Source: Flavihumibacter stibioxidans (lineage in GTDB: Bacteria > Bacteroidota > Bacteroidia > Chitinophagales > Chitinophagaceae). Taken from it: 64,000 nt of DNA. The translations under genes were made by a program, and so were the position numbers. Below are positions 25,835 to 34,471 of the stretch, piece by piece (position 1 is the stretch's first letter; the number at the start of each line of letters is the position of its first letter). The notes under the pieces are model-generated. The model did no database searches and was not told the DNA's origin. It saw nothing but the letters and a program-made list of their open reading frames with translations. Location: assembly GCF_014332695.1 (NCBI RefSeq), contig NZ_MBUA01000012.1:491858-555857 (forward strand). Reading direction: 5' to 3'.

Positions 25835-27322
25835 TTAAAAGTCATTCTTAAAGTGAAAAAAGAATCCTTTCTGCCCCATCTGGTTAAAACTGTATTCAAA
25901 ACGCATTACAACATCGTAGAGGGTAACCACATCAATGCCGGCGCCCGCTGTTGTCAGTAATTTATTGTTCAGAAAATTATGGTTGAACTGCTTGTTGTGC
26001 GAATAGGCGAAATCGGTATAAGTCTTGGCATAAATGCGGAAAGGAATCCGGTCGTGACTGCTGCTCCTGACTGGCAATGGAATGTGAAAATTAAACAGCT
26101 CGCGCCTTAAGGTATTGCGGCTCATTACACCGGCAACCCCGTCTATGACATATTTCTCTAATCCCCGGAGGTAAAAATCTCCGTATCCAAACATCCTGTG
26201 GTGCATGAATGGCTGATTAAAAGGGAGCCGGAGGGTTCCGAAGACCTGGGAGGAAAAGGATGATTTCCACTTCATTTCCCAGGCGCGGGTGCCTTTGGCA
26301 CTGAATGTCCACATGCCCACATCCTTACCCAATCCGCGACGCGAGAGAAAAAGCTCCCACATCTGGCCCCGCAGCGGATAAGGGGCATAATCAATATCCA
26401 CATGGGAGACCATATAACTCAGTTCAGGATACACGACCCTGCTCTTGCCGGTTTTGCTGAAATAATTGGGATTCACGGCCAGCACAGCGCTATCCACCTT
26501 GCTCATATTGAAACCCAGCCTGACCAGATGCCTGGTACGCAGACCGGGACGGTAATTCCACTGAATTGATCCGCCCAGTTGCTCTTCCAGGAAGCGCCCG
26601 GCTTTGGGCAGTGAATCGGCTTTCAGGAAAAACTGCTGGTCTTTTACAGTGAGCGGGTTGACTTCCTTCATGGCAGCATAGGAAAAGTTTACCCCAAAAC
26701 CACTCTTTAATGACCCGTCCATAAAAGGCTGGTTATAGGAACCCTGGATCTGCCGGGAATATCCCGTAATCAACCAGAGTTTCAGTACATCGTTCCGGCC
26801 GGTTGCATTGTAATAATTGAATTTGGCGCCGTAATTGACGCGATCAAGACTGTATCCCTTCTGTGCCCAGGTCTGCAGGTTCCGGTCGATCGGCTTCAGG
26901 TAGGGGATAGGAAAAATATACCAGCGTTCCTTTACATCCACCTGAACATCCACCAGGTATCCCCGGAAGCTCTTCAGGGAAATAACCACATCGTTAAAAA
27001 GGCGGGTATTGACCAGCTGGCGTTTGCCCAGCCTGAATTTTGCCACCAGCTCGTTCAGTACTACGGAATCACCCTCCTGGAAAGGGAGCTCACGTTTGAT
27101 GATATAGTCTTTGGTTTTTCTATTACCTGAGACGAATATCTTACTGATCATAAATGATTTACGGACAAAAGGGGAATCCACGGGGGTGGCCCCTTCGGGA
27201 CTTAGGCCGGGAGCGATGGTGGCTTCTGCGGGTATGCTAATAACATCCTGCGCGTTTAGGGGACAACACACAAACAATACGGCCGCAACCAACAGGATTC
27301 TATATTTCCACACCTTATTCAT
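25835..27322 (-). CDS. BamA/TamA-like outer-membrane protein with one POTRA
   Basis: A 495-residue Omp85-type protein. After a signal peptide (about 1-24) and a linker, one POTRA domain is readable (ISKIFVSGNRKTKDYIIKREL to VKERWYIFP, about 58-140), followed by a barrel-like region with many aromatic-ended strands finishing MGQKGFFFHFKNDF. It is far shorter than BamA and lacks the other POTRAs. It could be an accessory insertase or translocation component, or a Bacteroidota-specific surface antigen; the role is not known. Its place beside nadK and bamA is conserved in the phylum. Confidence 0.82.
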   Translation of the reverse strand: MNKVWKYRILLVAAVLFVCCPLNAQDVISIPAEATIAPGLSPEGATPVDSPFVRKSFMISKIFVSGNRKTKDYIIKRELPFQEGDSVVLNELVAKFRLGKRQLVNTRLFNDVVISLKSFRGYLVDVQVDVKERWYIFPIPYLKPIDRNLQTWAQKGYSLDRVNYGAKFNYYNATGRNDVLKLWLITGYSRQIQGSYNQPFMDGSLKSGFGVNFSYAAMKEVNPLTVKDQQFFLKADSLPKAGRFLEEQLGGSIQWNYRPGLRTRHLVRLGFNMSKVDSAVLAVNPNYFSKTGKSRVVYPELSYMVSHVDIDYAPYPLRGQMWELFLSRRGLGKDVGMWTFSAKGTRAWEMKWKSSFSSQVFGTLRLPFNQPFMHHRMFGYGDFYLRGLEKYVIDGVAGVMSRNTLRRELFNFHIPLPVRSSSHDRIPFRIYAKTYTDFAYSHNKQFNHNFLNNKLLTTAGAGIDVVTLYDVVMRFEYSFNQMGQKGFFFHFKNDF

Positions 27323-27387
27323 TCCTTTAACCCGGTCTATGAAAGTACAGGATTAGCAACAAGATTACAATAAACTGGGTATTTTTT

Positions 27388-28050
27388 TCAGAGATTCAGG
27401 TAATTCATGAGATGGTCATAATTGTTTCGCAGCTCATTTTCATACTGTTCTTCCCCGAAATAATACCGGACCTGGTATTCGTAACGCTGGAAAGTGGCAA
27501 CAATATCAGATAATTCAAATTTATTCAGCTTGAGGGTAATGTAGAGCACCCCCAGGTTATTATCGAAACTGGTATTTAGCTGTGTGATCTGTGCGTCATT
27601 TGTTTCCACCAGCTTATTAATATCAGAAAAACTGAAATTTCTTTTCTCCATTTCCAGCACAATGATACCGCCGGGTTCATCGGCACCGATCATGTGACCA
27701 GTGAATTTCAGGAGGTCAGTGGCAGAAATTGACCCAACCCATTGCAGGTCTGTTTCTGTAACAGGCACAACGGCGAGGCCATATTCATTGGCAAGCTGCA
27801 CGGCTTCGGTAAAATGGTTACCGGGTGCCACCCTTAATTTGGAGATGGAGGCGGATATGGTTTCAAGGGTCTGGTTGTCGTCCTCTGCGTTCAACAGGTC
27901 ATCCTCCGCTACCAAACCAATATATTTTTCCTCGTCTACCACCGGGAGATGTATCACATTACAATCATCCATCAACTGTAAAGCGCGGTATACCGGATCC
28001 TTAGGGGATAAAACCGGCAGAGACGCGGAAATAAGGTCCTTATTTATCAC
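27388..28050 (-). CDS. CBS domain-containing protein
   Basis: A 220-residue cytoplasmic protein with a pair of CBS motifs (about 1-120; LISASLPVLSPKDPVYRAL, IHLPVVDEEKYIGLVAEDD, VVPVTETDLQWVGSISATD) and a C-terminal part (about 130-210) that resembles an ACT-like sensory fold. CBS pairs bind adenosine nucleotides. A GTG at 28050 is the apparent start, as homologues begin near that position and no ATG is available. Its job is unknown; the gene lies in the nadK cluster 29 bases after the hydrolase gene. Confidence 0.85.
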   Translation of the reverse strand: MINKDLISASLPVLSPKDPVYRALQLMDDCNVIHLPVVDEEKYIGLVAEDDLLNAEDDNQTLETISASISKLRVAPGNHFTEAVQLANEYGLAVVPVTETDLQWVGSISATDLLKFTGHMIGADEPGGIIVLEMEKRNFSFSDINKLVETNDAQITQLNTSFDNNLGVLYITLKLNKFELSDIVATFQRYEYQVRYYFGEEQYENELRNNYDHLMNYLNL

Positions 28051-28079
28051 TAAAATCGTTTATGTATAGACGACAAATC

Positions 28080-28856
28080 TCAGGCAACCGCTGCGGGTGT
28101 ACTCAGTTTCGTCAAAAATTTATGCAGGATCCGGTTGAATTCCTCAGGAACCTCCATCATGGGTGCGTGACCGCAATGGTCAATAAAATGCAGTTCGCTA
28201 TTGGGTATCAGGCGGTTAAATTCCCTTCCCACAAACGGCGGGGTAATGGTGTCGTTATTTCCCCAGACCAGCAGGGTGGGTTGTTTGATCTGGCTGAGTT
28301 CTTCGCCCAGGTTGTTCCGGATGGCGCTTTTAGCGAGCGCTATGATTTTGATCACTTTGAGGCGGCTGGTGGTAATTTCATATACTTCATCCACCAGTTC
28401 CTTGGTAGCCATTTTGGGATCGTAAAAAGTCAGCTCAGTCTTTTTGCGGATATAGTCGTAGTCGCCGCGTTTGGGATAGGTATCCCCCATACCGTTTTCG
28501 AAAAGGCCGGAACTGCCGGTCAGGATCAGGCTTTTGATCCGCTCGGGTTGCTTCAGCACATGAACCAGTCCCACATGGCCACCCAATGAATTTCCCAGCA
28601 GATGAATATTCCTTAAGTCTTTTGCTTCAATGAATTTATGCACGAATTTCTGTAACCCGCCCACTGATGTGTGCAGTATGTCCAGCTCAAATAATGGCAG
28701 CATGGGTACCACCACCTTATAATGTTGGCGGAAGTATTCTATCAGGTCCCTGAAATTGCTGAGAGCCCCGAAAAGGCCATGCAGTAATACCAGCGGCTCA
28801 CCATCACCTTCTTCGATATACCTGAACTTATCCAGCTGTTTGATCTCGTATTGCAT
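28080..28856 (-). CDS. Alpha/beta hydrolase
   Basis: A 258-residue alpha/beta hydrolase. The oxyanion region is LLHGLFGALSNF, the nucleophile Ser90 sits in LLGNSLGGH, the acid Asp is in WGNNDTITPP near 211 and the His in DHCGHAPMMEVP near 237. The form resembles MhpC-like and haloperoxidase-like esterases; the substrate cannot be named. It lacks a signal peptide. It heads the long minus-strand cluster that runs down to the Skp genes. Confidence 0.9.
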   Translation of the reverse strand: MQYEIKQLDKFRYIEEGDGEPLVLLHGLFGALSNFRDLIEYFRQHYKVVVPMLPLFELDILHTSVGGLQKFVHKFIEAKDLRNIHLLGNSLGGHVGLVHVLKQPERIKSLILTGSSGLFENGMGDTYPKRGDYDYIRKKTELTFYDPKMATKELVDEVYEITTSRLKVIKIIALAKSAIRNNLGEELSQIKQPTLLVWGNNDTITPPFVGREFNRLIPNSELHFIDHCGHAPMMEVPEEFNRILHKFLTKLSTPAAVA

Positions 28857-28938
28857 CTGTATCTAAAAATAAGACTTCCAATTATTTGCTAAAATAGGCC
28901 ATTTGCCTCAATTATAGGATGCCGGCTTCTTTGGCCAA

Positions 28939-29499
28939 CTATAAGAAGGCAACCTGAGGAGGCTGATTTACTTTATCAGACAACCTGTCGAAAAAAATTC
29001 CCAGCTCTTCAAACACATTTTTAAAAACCGGCACCAATTCAGCCAGCCAGTTTATGGTCCGGGGACCCCAGGGTACAATTATAGCATAGGTATTCGATTC
29101 GGTCATAGTATCCGGATTCAGCAGTTCCAGTTTGTCCAGGTAAAATAAAACAATGCTCCAGACCAGCAGGTAGAGAACGGCAAAAAACAATACCCCTCCG
29201 GCCTTGTTCAGCCAACCCAAAAATGCCCATTCGGCTGACTTTTCCAGCAGTTTTCCAATAAGGTTCACCAGGATGGTCACCCCGATAAACACAAGAAGAA
29301 AGGCCAGCACCGGCAACCAGCGGGCCGATACATTGACGGTTCCTTCCAGCCGGCTGGCGGTGATTGCCGACAGTTTCAGCGCCGCTGCAAGGCCTGCAAC
29401 AAAGGCGACCAGCGAAAAAACCGCCATCAGCAGTCCTTTTGAGATACCCTTGTAAACTGCCCAGAGCAGGATGACCAATGTTAAAATATCAAGGATCAT
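28939..29499 (-). CDS. CvpA family membrane protein
   Basis: A 186-residue protein with four hydrophobic helices: ILTLVILLWAVYKGISKGLL, then segments near 30-50, 65-90 and 105-125. The pattern matches the CvpA family, required for colicin V production in E. coli and linked to envelope homeostasis elsewhere. The exact role is unknown. An in-frame TTG lies six bases upstream, but the ATG at 29499 opens the conserved MILDILTLV. It is alone by spacing, with a 102-base gap to the YqeY gene upstream. Confidence 0.85.
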   Translation of the reverse strand: MILDILTLVILLWAVYKGISKGLLMAVFSLVAFVAGLAAALKLSAITASRLEGTVNVSARWLPVLAFLLVFIGVTILVNLIGKLLEKSAEWAFLGWLNKAGGVLFFAVLYLLVWSIVLFYLDKLELLNPDTMTESNTYAIIVPWGPRTINWLAELVPVFKNVFEELGIFFDRLSDKVNQPPQVAFL

Positions 29500-29601
29500 A
29501 TGCAATCGTTTTTTCTGTGTTCCGCGGGGCGGCTTACCACCCCTGCCTGGCCGCAGGCCACATCTTCCGGAAACCTGCTGATACAGATCATGAATGGAAG
29601 C

Positions 29602-30051
29602 TTAGCCCAGGAGCGACTTCACCATGGCACTGATGGCTTTGCCATCTGCCTGTCCGGCCAGCTTTTTGGTCGCTGCTCCCATCACTTTGCCCAGGTCTGC
29701 CGGTGAACTGGCGCCCAGTTCGGCAATGATGGCCTGGAGTGCAGACTTCAGCGAAGCTTCGTCCAGCTGTTTGGGCAGGAATTTTTCGATCACTTCTATT
29801 TCTTCCTGTTCACGGACGGCCAGGTCAGCCCTTTGCTGCTGGTTGAAAATTTCGAGGGAATCCCTGCGCTGCTTGACCATCTTCTGAAGCAGCTTTGCCT
29901 CAGTTTCAGCAGAAATCTGGCCATTGGCACCAGGCTCTGTTTTGGCTTTGATGATTTCGGCCTTGATGGCACGCAAGCCACGCAGGGCGGCTTCATTTTT
30001 TGCTTTCATGGCCTCTTTTAATTCGGCCATTACGAGGGACTCTAAGGACAT
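29602..30051 (-). CDS. GatB/YqeY domain-containing protein
   Basis: A 149-residue YqeY-type protein. It holds helical segments LESLVMAELKEAMKAKNEAAL and the C-terminal block with DLGKVMGAATKKLAGQADG, as in the tail domain of GatB. Stand-alone YqeY proteins may bind tRNA, but no firm function is known. The ATG at 30051 is chosen; the open frame extends 30 bases up without family support. It follows gldC by 75 bases. Confidence 0.9.
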   Translation of the reverse strand: MSLESLVMAELKEAMKAKNEAALRGLRAIKAEIIKAKTEPGANGQISAETEAKLLQKMVKQRRDSLEIFNQQQRADLAVREQEEIEVIEKFLPKQLDEASLKSALQAIIAELGASSPADLGKVMGAATKKLAGQADGKAISAMVKSLLG

Positions 30052-30126
30052 ATGATCAGTTTGTAATGAAGATTTAAGCACTCAGTTAATAAGCAGCAGT
30101 AATCAATCAGAAATCACCAATCCTGC

Positions 30127-30474
30127 TCAGGCCTGGTTTTCTTTCATCTGCTGGTCGCGGAATTTCTGGTAGAAATCCTTTGCGAATTTTTTCATATCGG
30201 CAACCATTTCTTCGTTGCGGGTGGCGCGCTGATAGGTGTCGGCCATGGTCATAAGGGTCTGGTAAAAGAAATCAGCCATCTCATCCACCATCATCTCCTT
30301 TGTCCAGAGATCTATTCTCATGGCGGTTTTATCGGCCCCATCCCAGAATGCCAGCATCATCGCTTTAGCCTTTTGCGCCTCTTCTGCCGTGCTGCCCGAA
30401 GCTTTCCAGGAAATTTGTGAAGGAAATTTATCGGGGTCGAGTTGTACATCTATTGTTATGGTTGAATCCTGCAT
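30127..30474 (-). CDS. gldC: Gliding motility protein GldC
   Basis: A 115-residue soluble protein matching GldC: a beta-rich start (STITIDVQLDPDKFPSQISW), a central MRIDLWTKEMMVDEMADFF block, and a helical end. In Flavobacterium GldC is needed for efficient gliding and acts with GldB, though the mechanism is unknown. gldB is not adjacent here. It starts 31 bases after the glycosyltransferase stop. With gldH it indicates the gliding/T9SS gene set, although the organism need not be motile. Confidence 0.85.
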   Translation of the reverse strand: MQDSTITIDVQLDPDKFPSQISWKASGSTAEEAQKAKAMMLAFWDGADKTAMRIDLWTKEMMVDEMADFFYQTLMTMADTYQRATRNEEMVADMKKFAKDFYQKFRDQQMKENQA

Positions 30475-30505
30475 ATTGGGAATATTGTGGTGGCAAAATT
30501 AGCCA

Positions 30506-31624
30506 TTATCGGCCACAAAGTTCAAGGATGGAATTCGCATACTGGTTGAGGGTAGTTTCCCGGTTCAGTTCGAGCGCCCTTTCGCGGCCTTTTTCAATCA
30601 GCCTCGCACGTAAGTGTTCATCCTTATACAGGATCATCAGGTTTTGGGCCATCTGGTCGAGGTCGCCGGCGGAGCTTAGCAGGGCAGCGCCGGAACAGAG
30701 TTCACGTATGCCGGCATGGTCGGTGGAGATCACGGGTGTGCCGGCATGGAATGCCCATTCAATTGGCCAGGCATCGTTTGTGCCCTCCGCCGGCCAAACC
30801 AGCGCGTAGGCGCCGGCAAGCATTTCCTTTAGTTCATCTTCGCCGGGATTGGGGAACAGGGACACATCGGAATTGTATTTATAGGATTCCAGCAGTTTTT
30901 CAAACTCGGGGGTATAATCAGTGGCAGGTCCGGCAAGGATTATCGGCATGCCGGTCATCAGCCATTTTTTGAAAAGCGAATAAGATCTCAGCAGGTTTAC
31001 CAGGTCGTGGGATTTATCCAGGGCACCGGCAAAAATCAAATAATCGCGCCCTCCTGAGTAACGCAGTTTCACCTGTTCCTGTTCAGACCAGCCGAGGGAG
31101 GGAACCGGTTCCTGGAAAGCCGGATAGATTACTTTTATTTTGTTTTCCAGACCAGGGAAGGCGGACAGTAACCGGGTTCGGTCGGCTTCATGGGGCACAA
31201 TAATACGTGAGGCGGCCATCCAGCCAGTAGTATTTTTTTTCCCCAGGAGTTTCCCTCCGGGTGCTTTTTGCAGCAATTTCGCGGCACTGGTTACCAGCAG
31301 CGTGTGGCCGGCATGGGGAAATACCAGTTCCGGGTCGGAGGTAAAGAAAAGCTTTACATCCTCTGCGGCCAGCCATTTCCGCAATGATTGTAACATCGCA
31401 GCCTTTTTCCCGAGCAGGGAGTAACGGGGCAGTGGCAGAACGGTAAGCCGGAGGGCGGAATCTGCACCAGCATCCAGGCTGATGCCCGGAAAGGTGGTCA
31501 GGGCAATATGCCGGTAATCCGGCAGGCGTGCTGCAAGGTCCGGAATGGCATCCAGGAAGGCCTGGTCCTGCAGGGAGGCCGGAGCTTCCAGGAATGGATC
31601 AATAAAATAAGCCAGGGTGATCAT
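30506..31624 (-). CDS. Glycosyltransferase family 4-like protein
   Basis: A 372-residue GT-B fold glycosyltransferase. The acceptor half is N-terminal; the donor half contains YLIFAGALDKSHDLVNLLRSY and the nucleotide-sugar motif with PAEGTNDAWPIEWAFHAGTPVI and the Glu-rich GIRELCSGAAL that marks GT4. It transfers a sugar to an unidentified acceptor. The ATG at 31624 gives a typical start (MITLAYFIDP); upstream codons would cross the DUF4290 promoter. No other polysaccharide genes are adjacent. Confidence 0.85.
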   Translation of the reverse strand: MITLAYFIDPFLEAPASLQDQAFLDAIPDLAARLPDYRHIALTTFPGISLDAGADSALRLTVLPLPRYSLLGKKAAMLQSLRKWLAAEDVKLFFTSDPELVFPHAGHTLLVTSAAKLLQKAPGGKLLGKKNTTGWMAASRIIVPHEADRTRLLSAFPGLENKIKVIYPAFQEPVPSLGWSEQEQVKLRYSGGRDYLIFAGALDKSHDLVNLLRSYSLFKKWLMTGMPIILAGPATDYTPEFEKLLESYKYNSDVSLFPNPGEDELKEMLAGAYALVWPAEGTNDAWPIEWAFHAGTPVISTDHAGIRELCSGAALLSSAGDLDQMAQNLMILYKDEHLRARLIEKGRERALELNRETTLNQYANSILELCGR

Positions 31625-31679
31625 GCAGGTATTTTGAACAATGGCTGCAAATTGGTGCTTTTTCCTGAATGGCAAGACT

Positions 31680-31687
31680 TACATTTG
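31680..31687 (+). promoter_or_regulatory. Promoter -7 element for DUF4290-murA-gmk
   Basis: TACATTTG matches TAnnTTTG, 20 bases before the DUF4290 ATG. No -33 TTG at standard spacing was found. Confidence 0.45.
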
Positions 31688-31707
31688 CAATAAGACAAAT
31701 TGTTTGA

Positions 31708-32454
31708 ATGGAATACAACACAACAAGAAATCACCTGATAATGCGCGAATATGGCCGTCATGTTCAGAAAATGATTGAATACCTGATGAGCCTGGAAGAT
31801 CCTGAAAAACGCCAGAAAAATGCAATGGTGGTGATTGAATTGATGGGATTCCTGAACCCGCACCTGAAAAACGTGGAAGATTTCCGCCACAAGCTGTGGG
31901 ATCATCTGTTCCTGATTTCTGATTTCAAACTGGAGGTTGAATCGCCTTACCCGATCCCCACAAAGGAAAGCCTGAAGGCAAAGCCTACCCCACTCAAGTA
32001 CCCAAAGGGTTATCCCCGCTATTCGCATATTGGGAAAAACATAGAAGTGATCATCCACAAGGCTTTAAAAGAGGAGAATCCGGAAAAACGCCAGGGATTT
32101 GCCAATGCCATTGCCTATTACATGAAACTGGCCTACAGCAACTGGCACAAGGAGATTGTTCATGACGATGCCATCCAGAGTGAACTGAGTTCCATTACCG
32201 GCGGACAACTTGAGTTTACCAACACTCCTTATGTAAAAGCATTCCGTCCCAATGAAGGACAAAGGGATTTCCGCAGCGGTGGTGGAGGTAAAAGACCCCA
32301 GAAATTCCAGCAGCGCGGTGGTGGTGGCCAGCAGCGTGGTAATGAGCAAAGAGGTGACAACCGCGATAACCGCGATAACCGTGATAACCGCGGCGGTGGC
32401 GGTGGCGGCGGCAACCGGGGCGGACAGCAGAAGTTCAAAAAAAGATTTAAATGA
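31708..32454 (+). CDS. DUF4290 protein with glycine/arginine-rich tail
   Basis: A 248-residue cytoplasmic protein. Residues 1-190 match DUF4290 (YNTTRNHLIMREYGRHVQKM, MGFLNPHLKNVEDFRHKLWD), a family of unknown function found next to murA in Bacteroidota. The last 60 residues are low-complexity, rich in Gly, Arg, Asn and Gln, with RGGGG blocks and four RDN-type units encoded by a nine-base tandem repeat at 32356-32391; such tails often bind RNA. It appears to lead a murA-gmk transcript. Confidence 0.85.
   Translation: MEYNTTRNHLIMREYGRHVQKMIEYLMSLEDPEKRQKNAMVVIELMGFLNPHLKNVEDFRHKLWDHLFLISDFKLEVESPYPIPTKESLKAKPTPLKYPKGYPRYSHIGKNIEVIIHKALKEENPEKRQGFANAIAYYMKLAYSNWHKEIVHDDAIQSELSSITGGQLEFTNTPYVKAFRPNEGQRDFRSGGGGKRPQKFQQRGGGGQQRGNEQRGDNRDNRDNRDNRGGGGGGGNRGGQQKFKKRFK
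32356..32391 (+). repeat. Nine-base coding tandem repeat (Asp-Asn-Arg x4)
   Basis: Four near-identical nine-base units, GATAACCGC with single-base changes, inside the DUF4290 tail. Gain or loss of a unit would keep the frame. Confidence 0.9.
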
Positions 32455-32487
32455 TTGCTTTTCTGTGATCCTGGAATGCCCCGTGTT

Positions 32488-32530
32488 CATTCCCCATTCA
32501 CCCATTCACCATTCCCCATTCACCATTCAC
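32488..32530 (+). repeat. Heptamer array CATTCAC/CATTCCC
   Basis: About six tandem units of CATTCAC or CATTCCC, one with an extra C, lying 14-56 bases before the murA ATG. The same unit and orientation precede yicC. Confidence 0.9.
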
Positions 32531-32543
32531 CAAAGGCCCTCCC

Positions 32544-33848
32544 ATGAACAGCTTTGAAGTAATCGGTGGCAAAAAGCTTTCCGGCACTATTGTACCTCAG
32601 GGAGCCAAAAACGAAGCGCTCCAGATACTGAGTGCTGTTTTGCTGACTCCGGAACAGGTAACCATCAGTAATATTCCCGACATCCTGGATGTAAACCTCC
32701 TTATTGAACTCCTGGGCGATATGGGCGTTGAAATCAACCGGACAGATCGGCATACAGCCAGTTTTAAATCAGCTGAAGTCAATATCGACTTTCTCCACAG
32801 TGAAGAATTCCGCAAAAAAGGTGGTCGTTTACGCGGCTCCGTTATGCTGGCCGGCCCCTTGCTCGCCAGGTTCAGGAAGGCATTCATTCCAAAGCCCGGT
32901 GGAGATAAGATTGGCCGCAGAAGGCTTGACACCCATATCATCGGGTTCGAAAAGCTGGGGGCAGAATTCAACTACCATCCCGAAGACGGTTATTTCCACC
33001 TGGATGCACCCAACCTGAAGGGAACATATATGTTACTGGACGAGCCTTCGGTAACCGGAACAGCCAATATTGTTATGGCGGCTGTAATGGCAAAAGGCAC
33101 CACCACTATTTACAATGCCGCCTGTGAGCCTTACCTGCAGCAGCTTTGCAAGATGCTGAACCGGATGGGGGCAAAGATCAGCGGAATCGGCAGTAACCTG
33201 CTGACCATTGAAGGGGTAGATTACCTGGGCGGAACCGAACACCGCATGCTTCCCGATATGATCGAGGTTGGCTCATTCATAGGAATGGCTGCCATGACCC
33301 AGGGCAATATCAGGATACAGGGTGCAGGCATTGAACACCTGGGCATAATCCCCGATAAATTCAGGCAACTCGGTATACAGATGCAGTTTGAAGGGGATGA
33401 TATTATCATTCCGGAGCAGGAAACATATGAAATACAGACCTTCCTCGACGGATCGGTTCTAACCATCAGCGACCATCCATGGCCGGGATTCACCCCGGAC
33501 CTGCTGAGCATCGTGCTGGTGGTGGCCACCCAGGCTAAGGGTTCGGTGCTGATACACCAGAAAATGTTTGAAAGTCGTCTTTTCTTTGTCGATAAACTGA
33601 TAGACATGGGTGCTCAGATCATACTATGTGACCCGCACCGTGCAGCGGTAATTGGCCTGGGTCGCGAACAAAAACTCCGGGGTATTACCATGAGCAGTCC
33701 GGATATCCGTGCCGGTGTTTCCCTGTTGATAGCCGCACTAAGCGCGGAAGGAAAGAGTGTGATCCAGAATATTGAACAAATTGACCGGGGATACCAGAAT
33801 ATCGACCAGCGACTGGTAGCACTTGGTGCAGACATCAAACGCATCTAA
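32544..33848 (+). CDS. murA: UDP-N-acetylglucosamine 1-carboxyvinyltransferase
   Basis: A 434-residue enzyme for the first committed step of peptidoglycan synthesis, joining enolpyruvate to UDP-GlcNAc. GAKNEALQIL holds the catalytic Lys22-Asn23 pair. The flexible loop reads KPGGDKIGRRRLDTH, so residue 121 is Asp where E. coli has Cys115. Asp at that position keeps the enzyme active but prevents alkylation by fosfomycin, as known from other bacteria. A heptamer array occupies its leader, and its stop overlaps the gmk start by one base (TAATG). Confidence 0.97.
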   Translation: MNSFEVIGGKKLSGTIVPQGAKNEALQILSAVLLTPEQVTISNIPDILDVNLLIELLGDMGVEINRTDRHTASFKSAEVNIDFLHSEEFRKKGGRLRGSVMLAGPLLARFRKAFIPKPGGDKIGRRRLDTHIIGFEKLGAEFNYHPEDGYFHLDAPNLKGTYMLLDEPSVTGTANIVMAAVMAKGTTTIYNAACEPYLQQLCKMLNRMGAKISGIGSNLLTIEGVDYLGGTEHRMLPDMIEVGSFIGMAAMTQGNIRIQGAGIEHLGIIPDKFRQLGIQMQFEGDDIIIPEQETYEIQTFLDGSVLTISDHPWPGFTPDLLSIVLVVATQAKGSVLIHQKMFESRLFFVDKLIDMGAQIILCDPHRAAVIGLGREQKLRGITMSSPDIRAGVSLLIAALSAEGKSVIQNIEQIDRGYQNIDQRLVALGADIKRI

Positions 33849-34429
33849 TGTTGTACACCAATAAAAAGATCATCATCATTACCGCGCCTTCGGGTGCCGG
33901 AAAAACATCCATCACCCGCTACCTGCTTCAAAAACATCCCCAGCTGGCCTTCTCAATTTCCGCAGCTACCCGGCAGCCAAGGGGTGCTGAAAAAAACGGG
34001 GTGGATTATTACTTCATCAGCGTGGATGAATTCAGGGAACATATCCGCCTGAATGATTTCATGGAATGGGAAATGGTGTACGAAGGGAAATATTATGGCA
34101 CCCTGAAATCAGAAATGGTACGAATCTGGAACAATAAGCAGGTACCCATGCTCGATATAGATGTAAAAGGTGCTATCCATGTACAGCAGCAATACCCCCA
34201 CAATACCTTGTCCTTATTCATTGAACCACCATCCGTGGAGGAGTTGAAAAGGAGGCTGGAAAGCAGGGGTACGGAAACAACGGAAAGCCTGGCTGCCAGG
34301 GTGAATAAGGCAGCTTATGAAATTTCTTTCAAGCATCATTTCAATCATATCATTGTGAATGATGACCTGGATAAAGCCTGCAAAACGGCAGAGGACCTGA
34401 TCCTGAAGTTCCTTTCCAGTCCTTCCTGA
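33848..34429 (+). CDS. gmk: Guanylate kinase
   Basis: A 193-residue kinase that makes GDP from GMP. The P-loop is TAPSGAGKTSITRYLL (about 12-26), followed by the GMP-binding SAATRQPRGAEKNGVDYYF segment. It is cytoplasmic. The ATG shares its A with the murA stop codon, so it is translationally coupled to murA. The pairing of murA with gmk downstream of DUF4290 recurs in the phylum. Confidence 0.97.
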   Translation: MLYTNKKIIIITAPSGAGKTSITRYLLQKHPQLAFSISAATRQPRGAEKNGVDYYFISVDEFREHIRLNDFMEWEMVYEGKYYGTLKSEMVRIWNNKQVPMLDIDVKGAIHVQQQYPHNTLSLFIEPPSVEELKRRLESRGTETTESLAARVNKAAYEISFKHHFNHIIVNDDLDKACKTAEDLILKFLSSPS

Positions 34430-34471
34430 GGGATGGCAAAGGACTCAAACAATGCGTATATTCGTTAAAGT

